The notes beneath the pieces are model-generated. The model was not told the origin of the DNA. It was given only the letters and a program-made list of their open reading frames with translations, and did not search any database. Positions 15,310 to 25,065 of a DNA stretch of 64,000 nucleotides are shown here, piece after piece; positions within the stretch are counted from its first letter, which is position 1, and each line of letters opens with the position of its first letter. Source of the DNA: Bacteroidales bacterium (lineage in GTDB: Bacteria; Bacteroidota; Bacteroidia; Bacteroidales; Marinilabiliaceae); the NCBI GenBank assembly GCA_003249255.1, contig QKJP01000026.1, forward strand, positions 124,001-188,000, given 5' to 3'. The translations under genes and the position numbers were made by a program.

Positions 15310-17589
15310 ATGGGACAAAGAGAAGATGCTTTACAGTATCATGAATCCGGAAAGCCGGGTAAAATTGAGGTTATACCTACCAAACCTTACAGTACACAAC
15401 TGGACTTATCCTTAGCCTATTCTCCCGGAGTGGCCGAGCCTTGCAAGGAAATTGAAAAAGATGAAACAAATGCCTATAAATACACCTCAAAAGGAAATTT
15501 GGTAGCTGTTGTTTCTAATGGAACAGCTGTTTTAGGACTTGGAGACATTGGTCCCTTGGCCGGAAAACCCGTGATGGAAGGTAAAGGCTTGCTTTTTAAA
15601 GTATTTGCCGATGTTGATGTGTTTGATATTGAGGTGAATGAAAAATCGGTTGAGGGAATGGTGAATGTGGTAAAAGCAATTGCTCCAACCTTTGGCGGAA
15701 TTAATTTGGAAGATATAAAAGCGCCTGAATGTTTTGATATCGAAGAACAGCTGAAGAAAGAATTGGACATCCCTGTTTTTCATGACGATCAGCATGGAAC
15801 TGCTATTATATCTGCAGCCGGATTATTAAATGCAGTTGAATTGGCCGGTAAAAAGATTGAAGACATAAAAGTTGTTGTCAATGGCGCAGGGGCTTCTGCA
15901 ATCATGTGTTCCAGACTGTATAAAAGTATAGGTGTGAGGCCTGAAAATGTTTGGATGTGTGATAGTAAAGGGCTTATTAGTTCAGACAGGCAGGATTTGA
16001 ATAAATATAAAATCGAATTTGCGCAAAATAGTTCTTTAAAAACACTCGAGGATGTATTGGTTGGTGCAGATGTTTTCCTTGGTTTATCCAAAGGAAATGT
16101 TTTAAGTCAAGAAATGGTTCAGTCAATGGCTGCTAATCCGATCGTATTTGCATTAGCTAATCCTACTCCCGAGATAAGTTATGAAGATGCCATGGCTTCT
16201 CGAGAAGACTTGATTTTTGCCACCGGTCGATCGGATTATCCTAACCAGATTAATAATGTGTTAGGTTTCCCATTTATTTTTAGAGGGGCTTTAGATGTGT
16301 TGGCAAAAACTATCAATGAAGAAATGAAAGTGGCTGCCGTATATGCCTTGGCAGAATTAGCTCGTCAGGACGTACCGGATAAAGTAAATGCTGCCTATAA
16401 AAGCGAAAATCTACGCTTTGGTAGAAATTACATTATCCCAAAACCTTTGGATCCGCGATTGATTACCGTTGTAGCTCCGGCAGTGGCTAAAGCTGCCATT
16501 GAAAGTGGAGTGGCTCGTAAAACAATTGACGATTGGGATCAATACAAAATAGATTTGATGAAGCGTATGGGATTGTATAATAAGCTGGTTCGTGACCTTA
16601 GGTCTAAGGCTAAAAGTGATCCTAAACGAGTTGTGTTTGCTAATGCTGATCAATTTCGTGTTTTAAAAGCTATTGAGGTGGTTAATAATGAGAGAATTGC
16701 AATTCCTATCTTATTGGGTGATCGGGAGAAAATTCTTAGTTTGGCCAAAGAAAATAATATTGATGTGAATGACTTGCAGATTCTTGATATGCGCCATTCT
16801 AATCAGGATCAACGAAGAGAGAAATATGCTCACTTGCTTTATGAAAAAAGGAAACGAAAAGGATTAACCATTGAAGATGCCAGAAGTAAAATGTTTGATC
16901 CAAACTATTTTGGAACCATGATGGTTGAAATAGGTGAGGCAGATGGTTTCTTGGGTGGTTTTGCCAATAAATATGCCGATACCATTCGTCCGGCTTTGCA
17001 GATTGTGGGCTCCAATAATACCTTGAAACACATTGCTGGAATGTATATTGTAATGACTAAGAAGGGGCCTTACTTTTTTGCAGATACAACCGTAAATTAT
17101 CAACCTTCTTCCCGAACCCTGGCAGATACGACTTTATTAACAGTCAATGAAGTTCGAAAATTTAATATTGAACCGGTTGTTGCCATGGTCTCTTATTCTA
17201 ATTTTGGCTCAACAAAAGAAGGTAGTCCACAACGCGTAAGAGAGGCTGTTGAGTATCTTCATGAAAACTATCCGGATTTATTGGTTGATGGAGAAATGCA
17301 GGCAAATTTTGCATTTAATACCGAATTGAGAATGCAAAAGTTTCCATTTTCTAAACTTGCAGATAAAGAAGTAAATACCATTATTTTTCCAAGTTTGAGT
17401 TCAGGTAATATTGCATATAAGATGATGAGTGAATTAGGTCAGTGTGAAATTATTGGTCCTGTACTTTTGGGAATTCGTAAACCTATCCATGTTTTACAAA
17501 TGCAAAGTACTGTTCGTGAAATTGTAGATATGGCTGCTATTACCGTAGTAGATGCTCAAAGTAAAAAAGACGAAATAATTAATTTGTAA
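15310..17589 (+). CDS. maeB: NADP-dependent malic enzyme with phosphotransacetylase-like domain
   Basis: A 759-residue MaeB-type enzyme, oxidatively decarboxylating malate to pyruvate with NADP. The malic domain opens with [12 protein letters not shown] and [10 protein letters not shown]; the NAD(P)-binding domain has [13 protein letters not shown] and [11 protein letters not shown]; the linker [15 protein letters not shown] leads into a phosphotransacetylase-like domain (about 430-755) that in this family is regulatory and binds acetyl-CoA. The ATG at 15310 matches the family start ([19 protein letters not shown]). It is divergent from the preceding gene; the next gene follows 55 bp later. 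Confidence 0.96.
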   Translation: MGQREDALQYHESGKPGKIEVIPTKPYSTQLDLSLAYSPGVAEPCKEIEKDETNAYKYTSKGNLVAVVSNGTAVLGLGDIGPLAGKPVMEGKGLLFKVFADVDVFDIEVNEKSVEGMVNVVKAIAPTFGGINLEDIKAPECFDIEEQLKKELDIPVFHDDQHGTAIISAAGLLNAVELAGKKIEDIKVVVNGAGASAIMCSRLYKSIGVRPENVWMCDSKGLISSDRQDLNKYKIEFAQNSSLKTLEDVLVGADVFLGLSKGNVLSQEMVQSMAANPIVFALANPTPEISYEDAMASREDLIFATGRSDYPNQINNVLGFPFIFRGALDVLAKTINEEMKVAAVYALAELARQDVPDKVNAAYKSENLRFGRNYIIPKPLDPRLITVVAPAVAKAAIESGVARKTIDDWDQYKIDLMKRMGLYNKLVRDLRSKAKSDPKRVVFANADQFRVLKAIEVVNNERIAIPILLGDREKILSLAKENNIDVNDLQILDMRHSNQDQRREKYAHLLYEKRKRKGLTIEDARSKMFDPNYFGTMMVEIGEADGFLGGFANKYADTIRPALQIVGSNNTLKHIAGMYIVMTKKGPYFFADTTVNYQPSSRTLADTTLLTVNEVRKFNIEPVVAMVSYSNFGSTKEGSPQRVREAVEYLHENYPDLLVDGEMQANFAFNTELRMQKFPFSKLADKEVNTIIFPSLSSGNIAYKMMSELGQCEIIGPVLLGIRKPIHVLQMQSTVREIVDMAAITVVDAQSKKDEIINL

Positions 17590-17644
17590 AATGTAAGGAA
17601 GTCATGTAAGTAACGTCTATTGTATCAAAACATAAACAAGAGTT

Positions 17645-18535
17645 ATGAGAAAAATAGCGTTACTTATATTATTATCCGGAATCACTTCTTATTTATTTGC
17701 ACAAGGGTGTAGTGATGCAGGAGCATGTAGTATTTACCATTATGAGCGAGGTGATGAATCTCAAAAACAATTAAAAGCATCACTCTCTCAGACTCTTGAG
17801 CTGGGAGAAAAGAATGCAATAATCAATCAGACTGTATCAAGTTTTACTTTTTTATTTGATCAAACTCAGATAGGGATAAGTTTACCTTATCGTCAATCAT
17901 TTTATAATGGTGAATATTATAAAGGTTTAGCTGATGTGACTGTTAGTGGAGGCTATTCTTTTAACGATAAAATTAATTTTGGTTTGGCCTTTAAGCTGCC
18001 CGTTCATTCAGCAAATGAATTAGATAAAGAGGGTTTTGTGAGACCAATGGCCTTGCAAACCAGTTTGGGCACTTATGATGCAATACTATCCATGAACTAT
18101 GAAATGAATGATTGGGGAGTTGGAGTTGCCTATCAGCATGCGTTAACTTCTAATGAAAATACATTTATTCAAAACAAAAAGTACGAAGAGTTTTTAACTA
18201 CAGCAGATTTTGAAAGAGGTGATGATGTGGTCTTAAGATTTGATCGTTATTTGAAGGGTGATGCTAAAACCTGGCATTTTGCTTTGGTATCCGTTTATCG
18301 TTTAAATGGGGATTATTCGTTAGGGCAGAAAATTAAAGGATCAGAGGGAGCTTCTTTTAATGTGCTAATAGATCATCAGTGGCACGCCAAAGAAAACAGA
18401 ACCACAAATGTTTTCTTTGCGATGCCATTAAGAGTAAGAGAGGCCAGGCCGGATGGATTAACTCGTACCTTTATTTTGGGTGCCAAGATGAGTGGTTTAT
18501 TTACGCAAAAGAAATCACCAGTTTATAGTTTCTAA
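17645..18535 (+). CDS. Outer-membrane beta-barrel protein with CSDAGAC motif
   Basis: A 296-residue protein with a signal peptide (MRKIALLILLSGITSYLFAQ) followed at once by GCSDAGACS. Alternating hydrophobic strands (ALVSVYRLNGDYSLGQK, NVFFAMPLRVRE) and the terminal aromatic (YSF) fit an outer-membrane barrel of about 12-14 strands. I recall proteins with a C-S-D-A-G-x-C start in other Bacteroidota, with no assigned substrate. The two cysteines could form a disulfide or bind metal at the periplasmic face. Its 3' end overlaps the convergent ung gene by 21 bp. Confidence 0.65.
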   Translation: MRKIALLILLSGITSYLFAQGCSDAGACSIYHYERGDESQKQLKASLSQTLELGEKNAIINQTVSSFTFLFDQTQIGISLPYRQSFYNGEYYKGLADVTVSGGYSFNDKINFGLAFKLPVHSANELDKEGFVRPMALQTSLGTYDAILSMNYEMNDWGVGVAYQHALTSNENTFIQNKKYEEFLTTADFERGDDVVLRFDRYLKGDAKTWHFALVSVYRLNGDYSLGQKIKGSEGASFNVLIDHQWHAKENRTTNVFFAMPLRVREARPDGLTRTFILGAKMSGLFTQKKSPVYSF

Positions 18536-19180
18536 TCCCTTTTCCTGCAAATAATGGTTGGTTTGGCTAAAGTGTCTATTGCCCAGAAAACCTCTATGTG
18601 CAGATAGTGGCGATGGATGTGGCGAAGTTAATATGCAATGTTTCTCATTGTTAATGATCGTAGTCTTTTTTATGGCATAAGCGCCCCATAGCAGAAATAC
18701 GACGTTTTCACAATGATCTGAAATGTGCTTGATAATACTATCAGTAAAGCGTTCCCACCCTTTATTTTGATGTGAACCGGCTTCGCCTTCTCTAACGGTT
18801 AAGGTTGCATTAAGTAATAATACACCTTGCGCTGCCCATCGGCTCAAATTACCACTTGATGGAGGAGTAGTGCCCAGATCATTTTCAATTTCTTTAAAGA
18901 TGTTTCGTAAGGACGGAGGGAATTTTATATCATCATTTACCGAGAAACAGAGTCCATGGGCTTGATTGGGACCATGATACGGATCCTGACCTAAGATCGC
19001 CACCTTTATTTTATGAAGTGGGCATAGGTTAAAAGCATTAAATATTTTTTCGAAGGGAGGATAGATGGTTTTAGTCTTATATTCTTCGCTAATAAAATCG
19101 TCGAGTTGAGCAAAATAATCTTGTGTAAACTCATCTTTTAACAGATTTGCCCAATCTTCCTGTAAACTTCTTGTAAGCAT
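18515..19180 (-). CDS. ung: Uracil-DNA glycosylase, family 1
   Basis: A 221-residue enzyme that removes uracil from DNA at the start of base-excision repair. It has the catalytic water-activating motif GQDPYHGPNQAHGLCFSV (about 63-80), the LLLNATLTVREGEAGSH block, and the DNA-intercalation loop HPSPLSAHRGF. Length is normal. The start ATG is at 19180, with no neighbour in the same operon; it runs toward the barrel protein and overlaps it tail-to-tail. Confidence 0.97.
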   Translation of the reverse strand: MLTRSLQEDWANLLKDEFTQDYFAQLDDFISEEYKTKTIYPPFEKIFNAFNLCPLHKIKVAILGQDPYHGPNQAHGLCFSVNDDIKFPPSLRNIFKEIENDLGTTPPSSGNLSRWAAQGVLLLNATLTVREGEAGSHQNKGWERFTDSIIKHISDHCENVVFLLWGAYAIKKTTIINNEKHCILTSPHPSPLSAHRGFLGNRHFSQTNHYLQEKGLETINW

Positions 19181-19332
19181 TGAAAATTTTTTCTCAAAAA
19201 TATGAAAAATACTTTTTTACCTAATTTAAAGCGCGGTAAGAATTGTTTTATGGTAGTAAAGTTTAACACTTGTAAATTTCTGTTAGTTTTGTGTTATAGA
19301 AGCTTAATCATCCATCATAAGAATTGTTTTTA

Positions 19333-20181
19333 ATGAACAAGATCATCAAATTAAAAGGAGAATTATACGACCTGTCGCGCCCCAAAGTCATGGGGATTTT
19401 AAACGTAACCCCTGATTCCTTTTTTGATGGAGGAAATTATCTACATGAACAATCTTTGATCGACCAGATCTGTAAAATGATCGATGAAGGAGCAGATATG
19501 ATAGATGTGGGTGCATTTTCATCAAGACCTGGCGCAAAGTTACCTTCTTTGGAAGAAGAGCAAGCTCGAATAGAACCTGCTCTTAATAGAATTCGAAAAG
19601 AATTTCCGGATGTGGTAATTTCTGTTGATACCTATCGTTCTCAGCTTGCCAAAATGGTTGTGGAGAAATATGGAATAGATATGATTAATGACATTTCAGG
19701 GGGGATGATGGATGAAAAAATGATACCAACTATTGCAGAGCTTCAGGTTCCATACATCATGATGCACATGAAAGGCACTCCCGATCAGATGCAAACCAAT
19801 CCACATTATGAAAACATGGTTAAAGAGATCAGCTTGTTTTTTTCTTCTCAGTTAGATAAATGTCGGCAGGTAGGTGTTTCTGATGTAATTATCGATCCGG
19901 GATTTGGTTTTGGAAAATCTTTGAATCATAATTATGAGCTGTTGGAGGCTCTTCCTCAGCTTGATTTATTAAAATGTCCAATGTTAGTTGGTGTTTCTCG
20001 AAAATCGATGATACAAAAAGTTATCGGGACTTCACCTGAAGAATCCTTAAATGGAACTACGGTAATAAATACCATAGCTCTTCTTCATGGAGCAAGTATT
20101 TTAAGAGTTCATGATGTAAAGGAAGCTGTTGAAGCTGTAGCTTTGGTCAATCAATATACAAATAGTAATTTGCCGGCATGA
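19333..20181 (+). CDS. folP: Dihydropteroate synthase
   Basis: The frame opens at a TTG (19324), but the ATG at 19333 is the natural start (MNKIIKLKG), giving 282 residues. It joins p-aminobenzoate to the pterin pyrophosphate in folate synthesis. Motifs are VMGILNVTPDSFFDGG near the N-terminus, the GADMIDVGAFSSRPGA block, DPGFGFGKS and VGVSRKSMI. The stop TGA overlaps the ATG of cdaA by the sequence ATGA, so the two are translationally coupled. A TAGTTTTG -7 box lies at 19284-19291. FolP-cdaA is a recurrent pair in Bacteroidota. Confidence 0.96.
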   Translation: MNKIIKLKGELYDLSRPKVMGILNVTPDSFFDGGNYLHEQSLIDQICKMIDEGADMIDVGAFSSRPGAKLPSLEEEQARIEPALNRIRKEFPDVVISVDTYRSQLAKMVVEKYGIDMINDISGGMMDEKMIPTIAELQVPYIMMHMKGTPDQMQTNPHYENMVKEISLFFSSQLDKCRQVGVSDVIIDPGFGFGKSLNHNYELLEALPQLDLLKCPMLVGVSRKSMIQKVIGTSPEESLNGTTVINTIALLHGASILRVHDVKEAVEAVALVNQYTNSNLPA

Positions 20182-20945
20182 CATTTTTAGATATACGACT
20201 AATCGATTTAATTGATATTGTACTGGTAGCTTACCTCATGTTTAGGGTGTATAAGCTCATACGTGGTACAATGGCATTAAATATTTTGATTGGTCTTGTC
20301 ATTTTTGTATTTTTCTGGGTCTTGATCAAGGCCTTTGATATGCAATTGTCTTCCAGTATAATGGATACCTTTGTTAATGTTGGGGTGCTTGCATTAATCG
20401 TTGTGTTTCAGCAAGAGATTCGACGTTTTTTATTGCTGTTTGGTTCGCGTTATAATTTGAGATCCCGGTTTTCGTTAGATAAGTTATTTATGACCGAAAG
20501 TCAGGGGATGATGAAAATATATGTAAAACCACTTGTGCGAGCTTGTGAATCCATGATGAAAACAAAAACAGGAGCTTTGGTTGTAATTACTAAAAATTCA
20601 GATTTGTTAGATTTTGTTCAAACCGGTGAGCTGATAAATGCGGTGATATCAACTCAATTGGTCGAAAATATATTTTTTAAAAATAGTCCGTTACATGATG
20701 GGGCTGTGATAATTACCGATAATAAAATTAAAGCAGCCGGATGTATTTTACCGGTCTCTCAAAATATGGAATTGCCCAAAAAAGTGGGTTTACGACATCG
20801 GGCTGCCATGGGAATTACTGAAGCTACTGATGCCGTAGCCATTGTTGTTTCAGAAGAGACTGGTCGTATTTCCTTTTTTAGCAAAGGCCAAATGGAAATG
20901 GGAGTTTCGCCCTCAGAATTGGAAGAATTATTAAATAATTTGTAA
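20178..20945 (+). CDS. cdaA: Diadenylate cyclase (c-di-AMP synthase)
   Basis: A 255-residue membrane enzyme making cyclic di-AMP from two ATP. Three hydrophobic segments fill the first 90 residues (FLDIRLIDLIDIVLVAYLMF, then IGLVIFVFFWVLIKAF, then VGVLALIVVFQ). The DAC domain follows with SPLHDGAVII (DGA motif) and RHRAAMG (RHR motif), both intact. In Firmicutes the partner CdaR follows; here no such gene is present, as is usual in Bacteroidota. Translationally coupled to folP by a 4-bp overlap. Confidence 0.95.
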   Translation: MTFLDIRLIDLIDIVLVAYLMFRVYKLIRGTMALNILIGLVIFVFFWVLIKAFDMQLSSSIMDTFVNVGVLALIVVFQQEIRRFLLLFGSRYNLRSRFSLDKLFMTESQGMMKIYVKPLVRACESMMKTKTGALVVITKNSDLLDFVQTGELINAVISTQLVENIFFKNSPLHDGAVIITDNKIKAAGCILPVSQNMELPKKVGLRHRAAMGITEATDAVAIVVSEETGRISFFSKGQMEMGVSPSELEELLNNL

Positions 20946-21016
20946 ATAAAAGTGGTAACTTCATACCGCATAAAAAAAGATTAAGAATTCAAACAATGGT
21001 ATTGAAGCAGGAGAGT

Positions 21017-21898
21017 ATGAAAATTGCGATATGTGGAATGTCTGGTTTTATAGGCAAAGAGTTACGTCGTTTTTTTACTGCAAACAATTATCAAGTTATA
21101 CCCATTACTCGAAAGGATCTTAAATTATCCGTTTGTAGATTAGCTGCTCAATTGGATGGATGTAAGATTATCATAAATCTTGCAGGTGCTCCAATTCTAC
21201 ATAAGTGGACCGAAGCTTACAAACTTGAATTGAAGCGAAGCCGGGTTGAGACAACCAATAAGTTGGTAGAGGTAATAAATGCCATGGTTTATAAACCAGA
21301 ATTGTTTATATCGGCATCAGCCGTTGGTATTTATGATTCCTATGAAGTTCATGATGAATTTTCAACCCATTATGCAAAAGATTTTTTAAGTGAAGTGTGT
21401 CAAGAGTGGGAGGCTGAAGCTTTAAAGCTAAACACCGATAAGTATACACGTCTTTGTATAATACGCTTAGGCGTAGTGTTAGGCAATAGAGGCGGGGCTT
21501 TTCCCAAAATGATTGCTCCTTTCAAGTGGGGTGTTGGTGGTCGTATTGGTATGGGTCACCAGGTTTTTCCATTTATCCACGTAAAAGATTTAATGGCAGG
21601 AGTTTGGTATCTGATTCAGCGACACGAGTGCTTTGGGGTTTATAATTTTGTAGCTCCTGTGATGGCCTCCAATGAAGAATTTACTTTGGCTGTCTCAGCA
21701 CGTTTAAAAAGACCTGCGTTTTTTAGAGTACCGGAACAAATTTTGAAAATGATTTTTGGAGAAGGATCTGATGTACTTGCCAAAGGACAGAAAGTGATAC
21801 CATTCAGACTTCAAAATGAAGGCTTTGTTTTTTCTTTTCCCGATATCGAAAAGACTTTGGATGAGTTGCTCAGAAAGCAGAAAACAGAACATAAATAA
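21017..21898 (+). CDS. TIGR01777-type NAD-dependent epimerase
   Basis: The longest frame starts at 20996, but the ATG at 21017, just after the AGGAG at about 21010, gives MKIAICGMSGFIGKEL, the expected Rossmann start; I use it (293 residues). It is an SDR-fold epimerase family protein with a GxxGFIG nucleotide-binding loop, the INLAGAPI motif, and a C-terminal DUF1731-like segment (FRVPEQILKMIFGEGSDVLAKGQ). Relatives include the plant and cyanobacterial cell-division and Sula-type proteins; the substrate is unknown. It follows cdaA by 71 bp and ends in a shared terminator. Confidence 0.85.
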   Translation: MKIAICGMSGFIGKELRRFFTANNYQVIPITRKDLKLSVCRLAAQLDGCKIIINLAGAPILHKWTEAYKLELKRSRVETTNKLVEVINAMVYKPELFISASAVGIYDSYEVHDEFSTHYAKDFLSEVCQEWEAEALKLNTDKYTRLCIIRLGVVLGNRGGAFPKMIAPFKWGVGGRIGMGHQVFPFIHVKDLMAGVWYLIQRHECFGVYNFVAPVMASNEEFTLAVSARLKRPAFFRVPEQILKMIFGEGSDVLAKGQKVIPFRLQNEGFVFSFPDIEKTLDELLRKQKTEHK

Positions 21899-21910
21899 TT
21901 CATATAAACG

Positions 21911-21936
21911 AAAAGGCCTCAATTTTGAGGCCTTTT
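21911..21936. terminator. Bidirectional terminator between the epimerase and xerD
   Basis: A perfect 12-bp stem (21911-21922 with 21925-21936) has A's on the left and T's on the right, serving both convergent genes. The right arm ends next to the xerD stop. Confidence 0.9.
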
Positions 21937-22836
21937 TTATGTTCTTGGATGATACTGAATCAGTGTGTCTTTTAAATACTCTTTGTCTAAGTGAGTGTAA
22001 ATTTCTGTCGTTATGATTGATTCGTGACCCAGCATTTCCTGCACGGCACGTAAATTTGCTCCACCGTCAATTAAGTGGGTGGCAAAAGAATGCCTGAAGG
22101 TATGTGGACTGATGTTTTTTGTAAACCCTAATTTCTTTGTCAGATTTTTAATGATTGTAAAAATCATCACGCGACTTAGTTTTTTACCCCTTCTGTTTAA
22201 GAATAGAATATCTTCATGATCTTGGTGAATTGTTAAATTTCTTCTGTATTCACTCAGGTAAAGATTAATTTCTTTAATGGCTTTTGTACTGATTGGTACA
22301 AGTCGTTCCTTGTTGCCTTTTCCTTCAATTTTTATAAAACCGGATTCAAAAACCAGATTAGATACTTTTAAATCTATTAATTCTGATACACGTAAACCAC
22401 AGCTGTATAAAGTCTCTAAAATAGCTTTGTTACGTTGTCCTTCCGGTTTGCGAATATCAATTGAGCTAATAATTGAATCTACTTCTTCGACCGATAAGAT
22501 GTCCGGTAGCTTTCTGCCAATCTTAGGAGATTCTAATAATGCAGTTGGATCCTTATCAACCTTTTCTTCAATTAACAAAAACTTATAAAAGGATTTTATC
22601 CCACTTATGATTCGGGCTTGAGTTCTTGGGCTGATGCCTTTTTCGTTCACCCATTCCATCAAAGCTTTTAAATCATCTAAAACAATTGTTTCTGGCTCCT
22701 TGTTAATTCCGGAATCCTTCACAAATGTTACAAGTTTCATAAGGTCGGTTACGTAGGCATGTATAGAGTTATCAGACAACCCTTTCTCTAATTTAAGGTA
22801 GTTTTTGAACTCACTAATTTCTGATTCCCAATTCAT
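21937..22836 (-). CDS. xerD: Site-specific tyrosine recombinase XerD
   Basis: A 299-residue tyrosine recombinase that resolves chromosome dimers at dif with XerC. An N-terminal SAM-like core-binding domain (FKNYLKLEKGLSDNSIHAYV) precedes the catalytic domain with the first Arg in SCGLRVSELIDLK, the HTFRHSFATH box (His about 245, Arg about 248), LGHESI (His about 271) and the nucleophile Tyr in IYTHLD (about 280). Length and motifs are those of housekeeping XerD rather than of an integron or phage integrase. Confidence 0.94.
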   Translation of the reverse strand: MNWESEISEFKNYLKLEKGLSDNSIHAYVTDLMKLVTFVKDSGINKEPETIVLDDLKALMEWVNEKGISPRTQARIISGIKSFYKFLLIEEKVDKDPTALLESPKIGRKLPDILSVEEVDSIISSIDIRKPEGQRNKAILETLYSCGLRVSELIDLKVSNLVFESGFIKIEGKGNKERLVPISTKAIKEINLYLSEYRRNLTIHQDHEDILFLNRRGKKLSRVMIFTIIKNLTKKLGFTKNISPHTFRHSFATHLIDGGANLRAVQEMLGHESIITTEIYTHLDKEYLKDTLIQYHPRT

Positions 22837-23035
22837 AACATCTGATTTAAGTAATGTATTTCGTAATTAAATACAATCCAAAAGTACTTATTGCACTTAT
22901 TAATTTCAAATTAATATACGAAAAAAATGTGTATTATAATAACTGTAAAATGTTAACTAAAGTTCTTCGAAGATTTTTTTATACCAATAAACAATCGTAA
23001 TTTCGCAAAAAAATAAATGCCACTATAAGTTTTAT

Positions 23036-23455
23036 ATGAATCTTATAATTATAAACGGTCCCAATTTAAACCTCTTAGGAAAGCGTGAACCTGAGATTTA
23101 CGGTAAAGAGACCTTTGGAGATTATTTTGAACAGTTAAAAGGATTATACCCTGATATTTCATTAACTTATTTTCAATCTAATTCAGAAGGCGCTCTTATT
23201 GATAAAATTCACGAAGTTGGTTTTAGTATTGATGGGATTGTTTTAAACGCCGGGGCGTATACTCATACGTCATTGGCCATTGCAGATGCAATAAGTGGAA
23301 TAAGCTCTCCGGTTGTCGAGGTACATATTAGTAATGTTCATAAAAGGGAATCCATAAGACATAAAACATTTGTAGGTCCTGTTGCGGTTGGAACAATTGC
23401 AGGATTTGGTTTGGATTCTTATCGTTTGGCGATTGAAGCATTACTTAAAAGGTAG
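23036..23455 (+). CDS. aroQ: Type II 3-dehydroquinate dehydratase
   Basis: A 139-residue cytosolic enzyme of the shikimate pathway, dehydrating 3-dehydroquinate. It shows the family start IINGPNLNLLGKREPEIYG with the catalytic Tyr, the flexible-loop Arg in KREP, the FQSNSEGALID block, NAGAYTHTS and the EVHISNVHKRE motif. Length is normal. It is divergent from xerD across a 199-bp gap that holds an imperfect -7 box (TAATTTCG), and lies 97 bp before the pyruvate kinase start. Confidence 0.95.
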   Translation: MNLIIINGPNLNLLGKREPEIYGKETFGDYFEQLKGLYPDISLTYFQSNSEGALIDKIHEVGFSIDGIVLNAGAYTHTSLAIADAISGISSPVVEVHISNVHKRESIRHKTFVGPVAVGTIAGFGLDSYRLAIEALLKR

Positions 23456-23552
23456 GTGAATAGTGTTAATAATAATTAATTAAATAAAAACTATCGTAAA
23501 CATAATGTGTTGCGATAAAAATTACGCATTTCTCCAAAGAAAAATTATCTGT

Positions 23553-24989
23553 ATGGAAAAGTTTACTAAGATTGTTGCGACCATCTCTGATAGAGATTGT
23601 GAAGTGGATTTTCTAAAAGAGCTTTATAAAGCTGGTATCAACGTTGTTCGTTTGAACACTGCTCACCAGGATTTAGAAGGTGTTTTAAAAGTTGTTGAAA
23701 ATGTTAGAACAGTTTCTGACAAAATTGCAATTTTAATAGATACTAAAGGGCCTGAAATTAGAACTACTAAATGTGCAGAAGGTGATAAACTTAATGTTAA
23801 AGCTGGCGATGTATTTAAAGTTAGCGGTGACATTAATGGTTTAACCACTAAAGATCATTTATATGTAAGTTATAATGAGTTTGTTAGTGATATGCCTGTT
23901 GGTGGCCAAATTCTAATTGATGATGGTGAGTTAGAGTTAATCGTTAAGTCGAAAGAAGGTGATTACTTAATTGCTGAAGCAACTAATGATGGTGAACTAG
24001 GTAGCCGTAAAAGTGTGAATGTACCAGGTGTATCTACATCTTTACCTTCGTTAACCGAAAAAGACAAGAAGTTCTTACATTACGCTTGTGAAATCGGTAT
24101 TGATTTCGTAGCTCACTCATTTGTAAGAAATGCTGATGACGTAGCTCAGGTGCAAAAAATCTTAGATGAGCATGAAAGCCCAATGAAGATTATTGCTAAG
24201 ATTGAAAACCAGGAAGGTGTTGATAACTTAGATGAAATCTTACCTGGTGTTCATGGTATTATGGTTGCTCGTGGAGACATGGGTATTGAAATTCCTATGG
24301 AGAAAATTCCTGGAATTCAGCGCATGATGATTGGTAAGTGTGTTGCTGCTAAAAAACCTGTAATTGTAGCTACGCAAATGTTACATACAATGATCAAAAA
24401 CCCTCGTCCTACACGTGCTGAGGTAACTGACGTTGCAAACGCAGTATTCTCACGTACAGATGCTATTATGTTATCAGGTGAGACTGCTTATGGGTCATAT
24501 CCTGTAGAAGCCGTTAAAACAATGGCTTGTATTGCTCGTGAAGTTGAAGCTTCAAAAGATCAGCGTAATGACTTAGAGGTTACAATTGATGAGTCTGATG
24601 TAACTGCTTACTTAGCAAATACTGCTGTTGATGCAAGTAAAAGATTAAATATTAAAGCTGTAATTACAGATAGTTTAACTGGTCGTACAGCTCGTTATTT
24701 AGCTGCATTCCGTGGTAAGTGTCCGATTTATGCACTTTGCTACAATGAAGTTGTTGGTCGTCAATTAGCGCTTTCTTATGGCGTTTTTCCAACAATGATG
24801 GAAGAAGGTAAAGACAAAAAAGATATCTTGAAAAAGACTCTTCAGAAGCTTCAGTGTACTGGTGTACTTTCTGATACTGATTTAGTTGCTTACTTAGGAG
24901 GTAGCTTTGGTATCGGTGGTGGTACTACTTTCTTAGAAGTAATCACTGTTGAAGCTTTATTAAAGAAAATTGAAAACGGAGCTGACTAA
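23553..24989 (+). CDS. pyk: Pyruvate kinase
   Basis: The frame begins at 23505, but the ATG at 23553 gives the family-like start MEKFTKIVATISD, so I choose that one (478 residues). It makes pyruvate and ATP from phosphoenolpyruvate and ADP. Motifs are INVVRLNTAH, the substrate/metal helix IIAKIENQEGVDNLDEIL, the signature VARGDMGIEIP, and TRAEVTDVANAVFSRTDAIMLSGETAYG. The TKIVATISDRDC start differs from the common TKIVATIGPAS form, as in a Bacteroidota subgroup. The C-terminal domain is short but complete. The strong terminator after it points to a single gene. Confidence 0.95.
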   Translation: MEKFTKIVATISDRDCEVDFLKELYKAGINVVRLNTAHQDLEGVLKVVENVRTVSDKIAILIDTKGPEIRTTKCAEGDKLNVKAGDVFKVSGDINGLTTKDHLYVSYNEFVSDMPVGGQILIDDGELELIVKSKEGDYLIAEATNDGELGSRKSVNVPGVSTSLPSLTEKDKKFLHYACEIGIDFVAHSFVRNADDVAQVQKILDEHESPMKIIAKIENQEGVDNLDEILPGVHGIMVARGDMGIEIPMEKIPGIQRMMIGKCVAAKKPVIVATQMLHTMIKNPRPTRAEVTDVANAVFSRTDAIMLSGETAYGSYPVEAVKTMACIAREVEASKDQRNDLEVTIDESDVTAYLANTAVDASKRLNIKAVITDSLTGRTARYLAAFRGKCPIYALCYNEVVGRQLALSYGVFPTMMEEGKDKKDILKKTLQKLQCTGVLSDTDLVAYLGGSFGIGGGTTFLEVITVEALLKKIENGAD

Positions 24990-25012
24990 TTATTAGATCC
25001 GAAAAAAATAGG

Positions 25013-25045
25013 AAAGGGCGTTCATGTTTTATGAACGCCCTTTTT
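25013..25045 (+). terminator. Strong terminator after pyruvate kinase
   Basis: A perfect 13-bp stem (25013-25025 with 25031-25043), 5-nt loop and T-run. The group II intron remnant starts about 20 bp after it. Confidence 0.93.
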
Positions 25046-25065
25046 AGTATGTCGGGCATGGTAAT

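Noticed and set aside
15203-15415. 70-codon ORF upstream of the malic enzyme
   Set aside because: It runs into the malic enzyme gene in another frame and is rich in codons unlike the neighbours.
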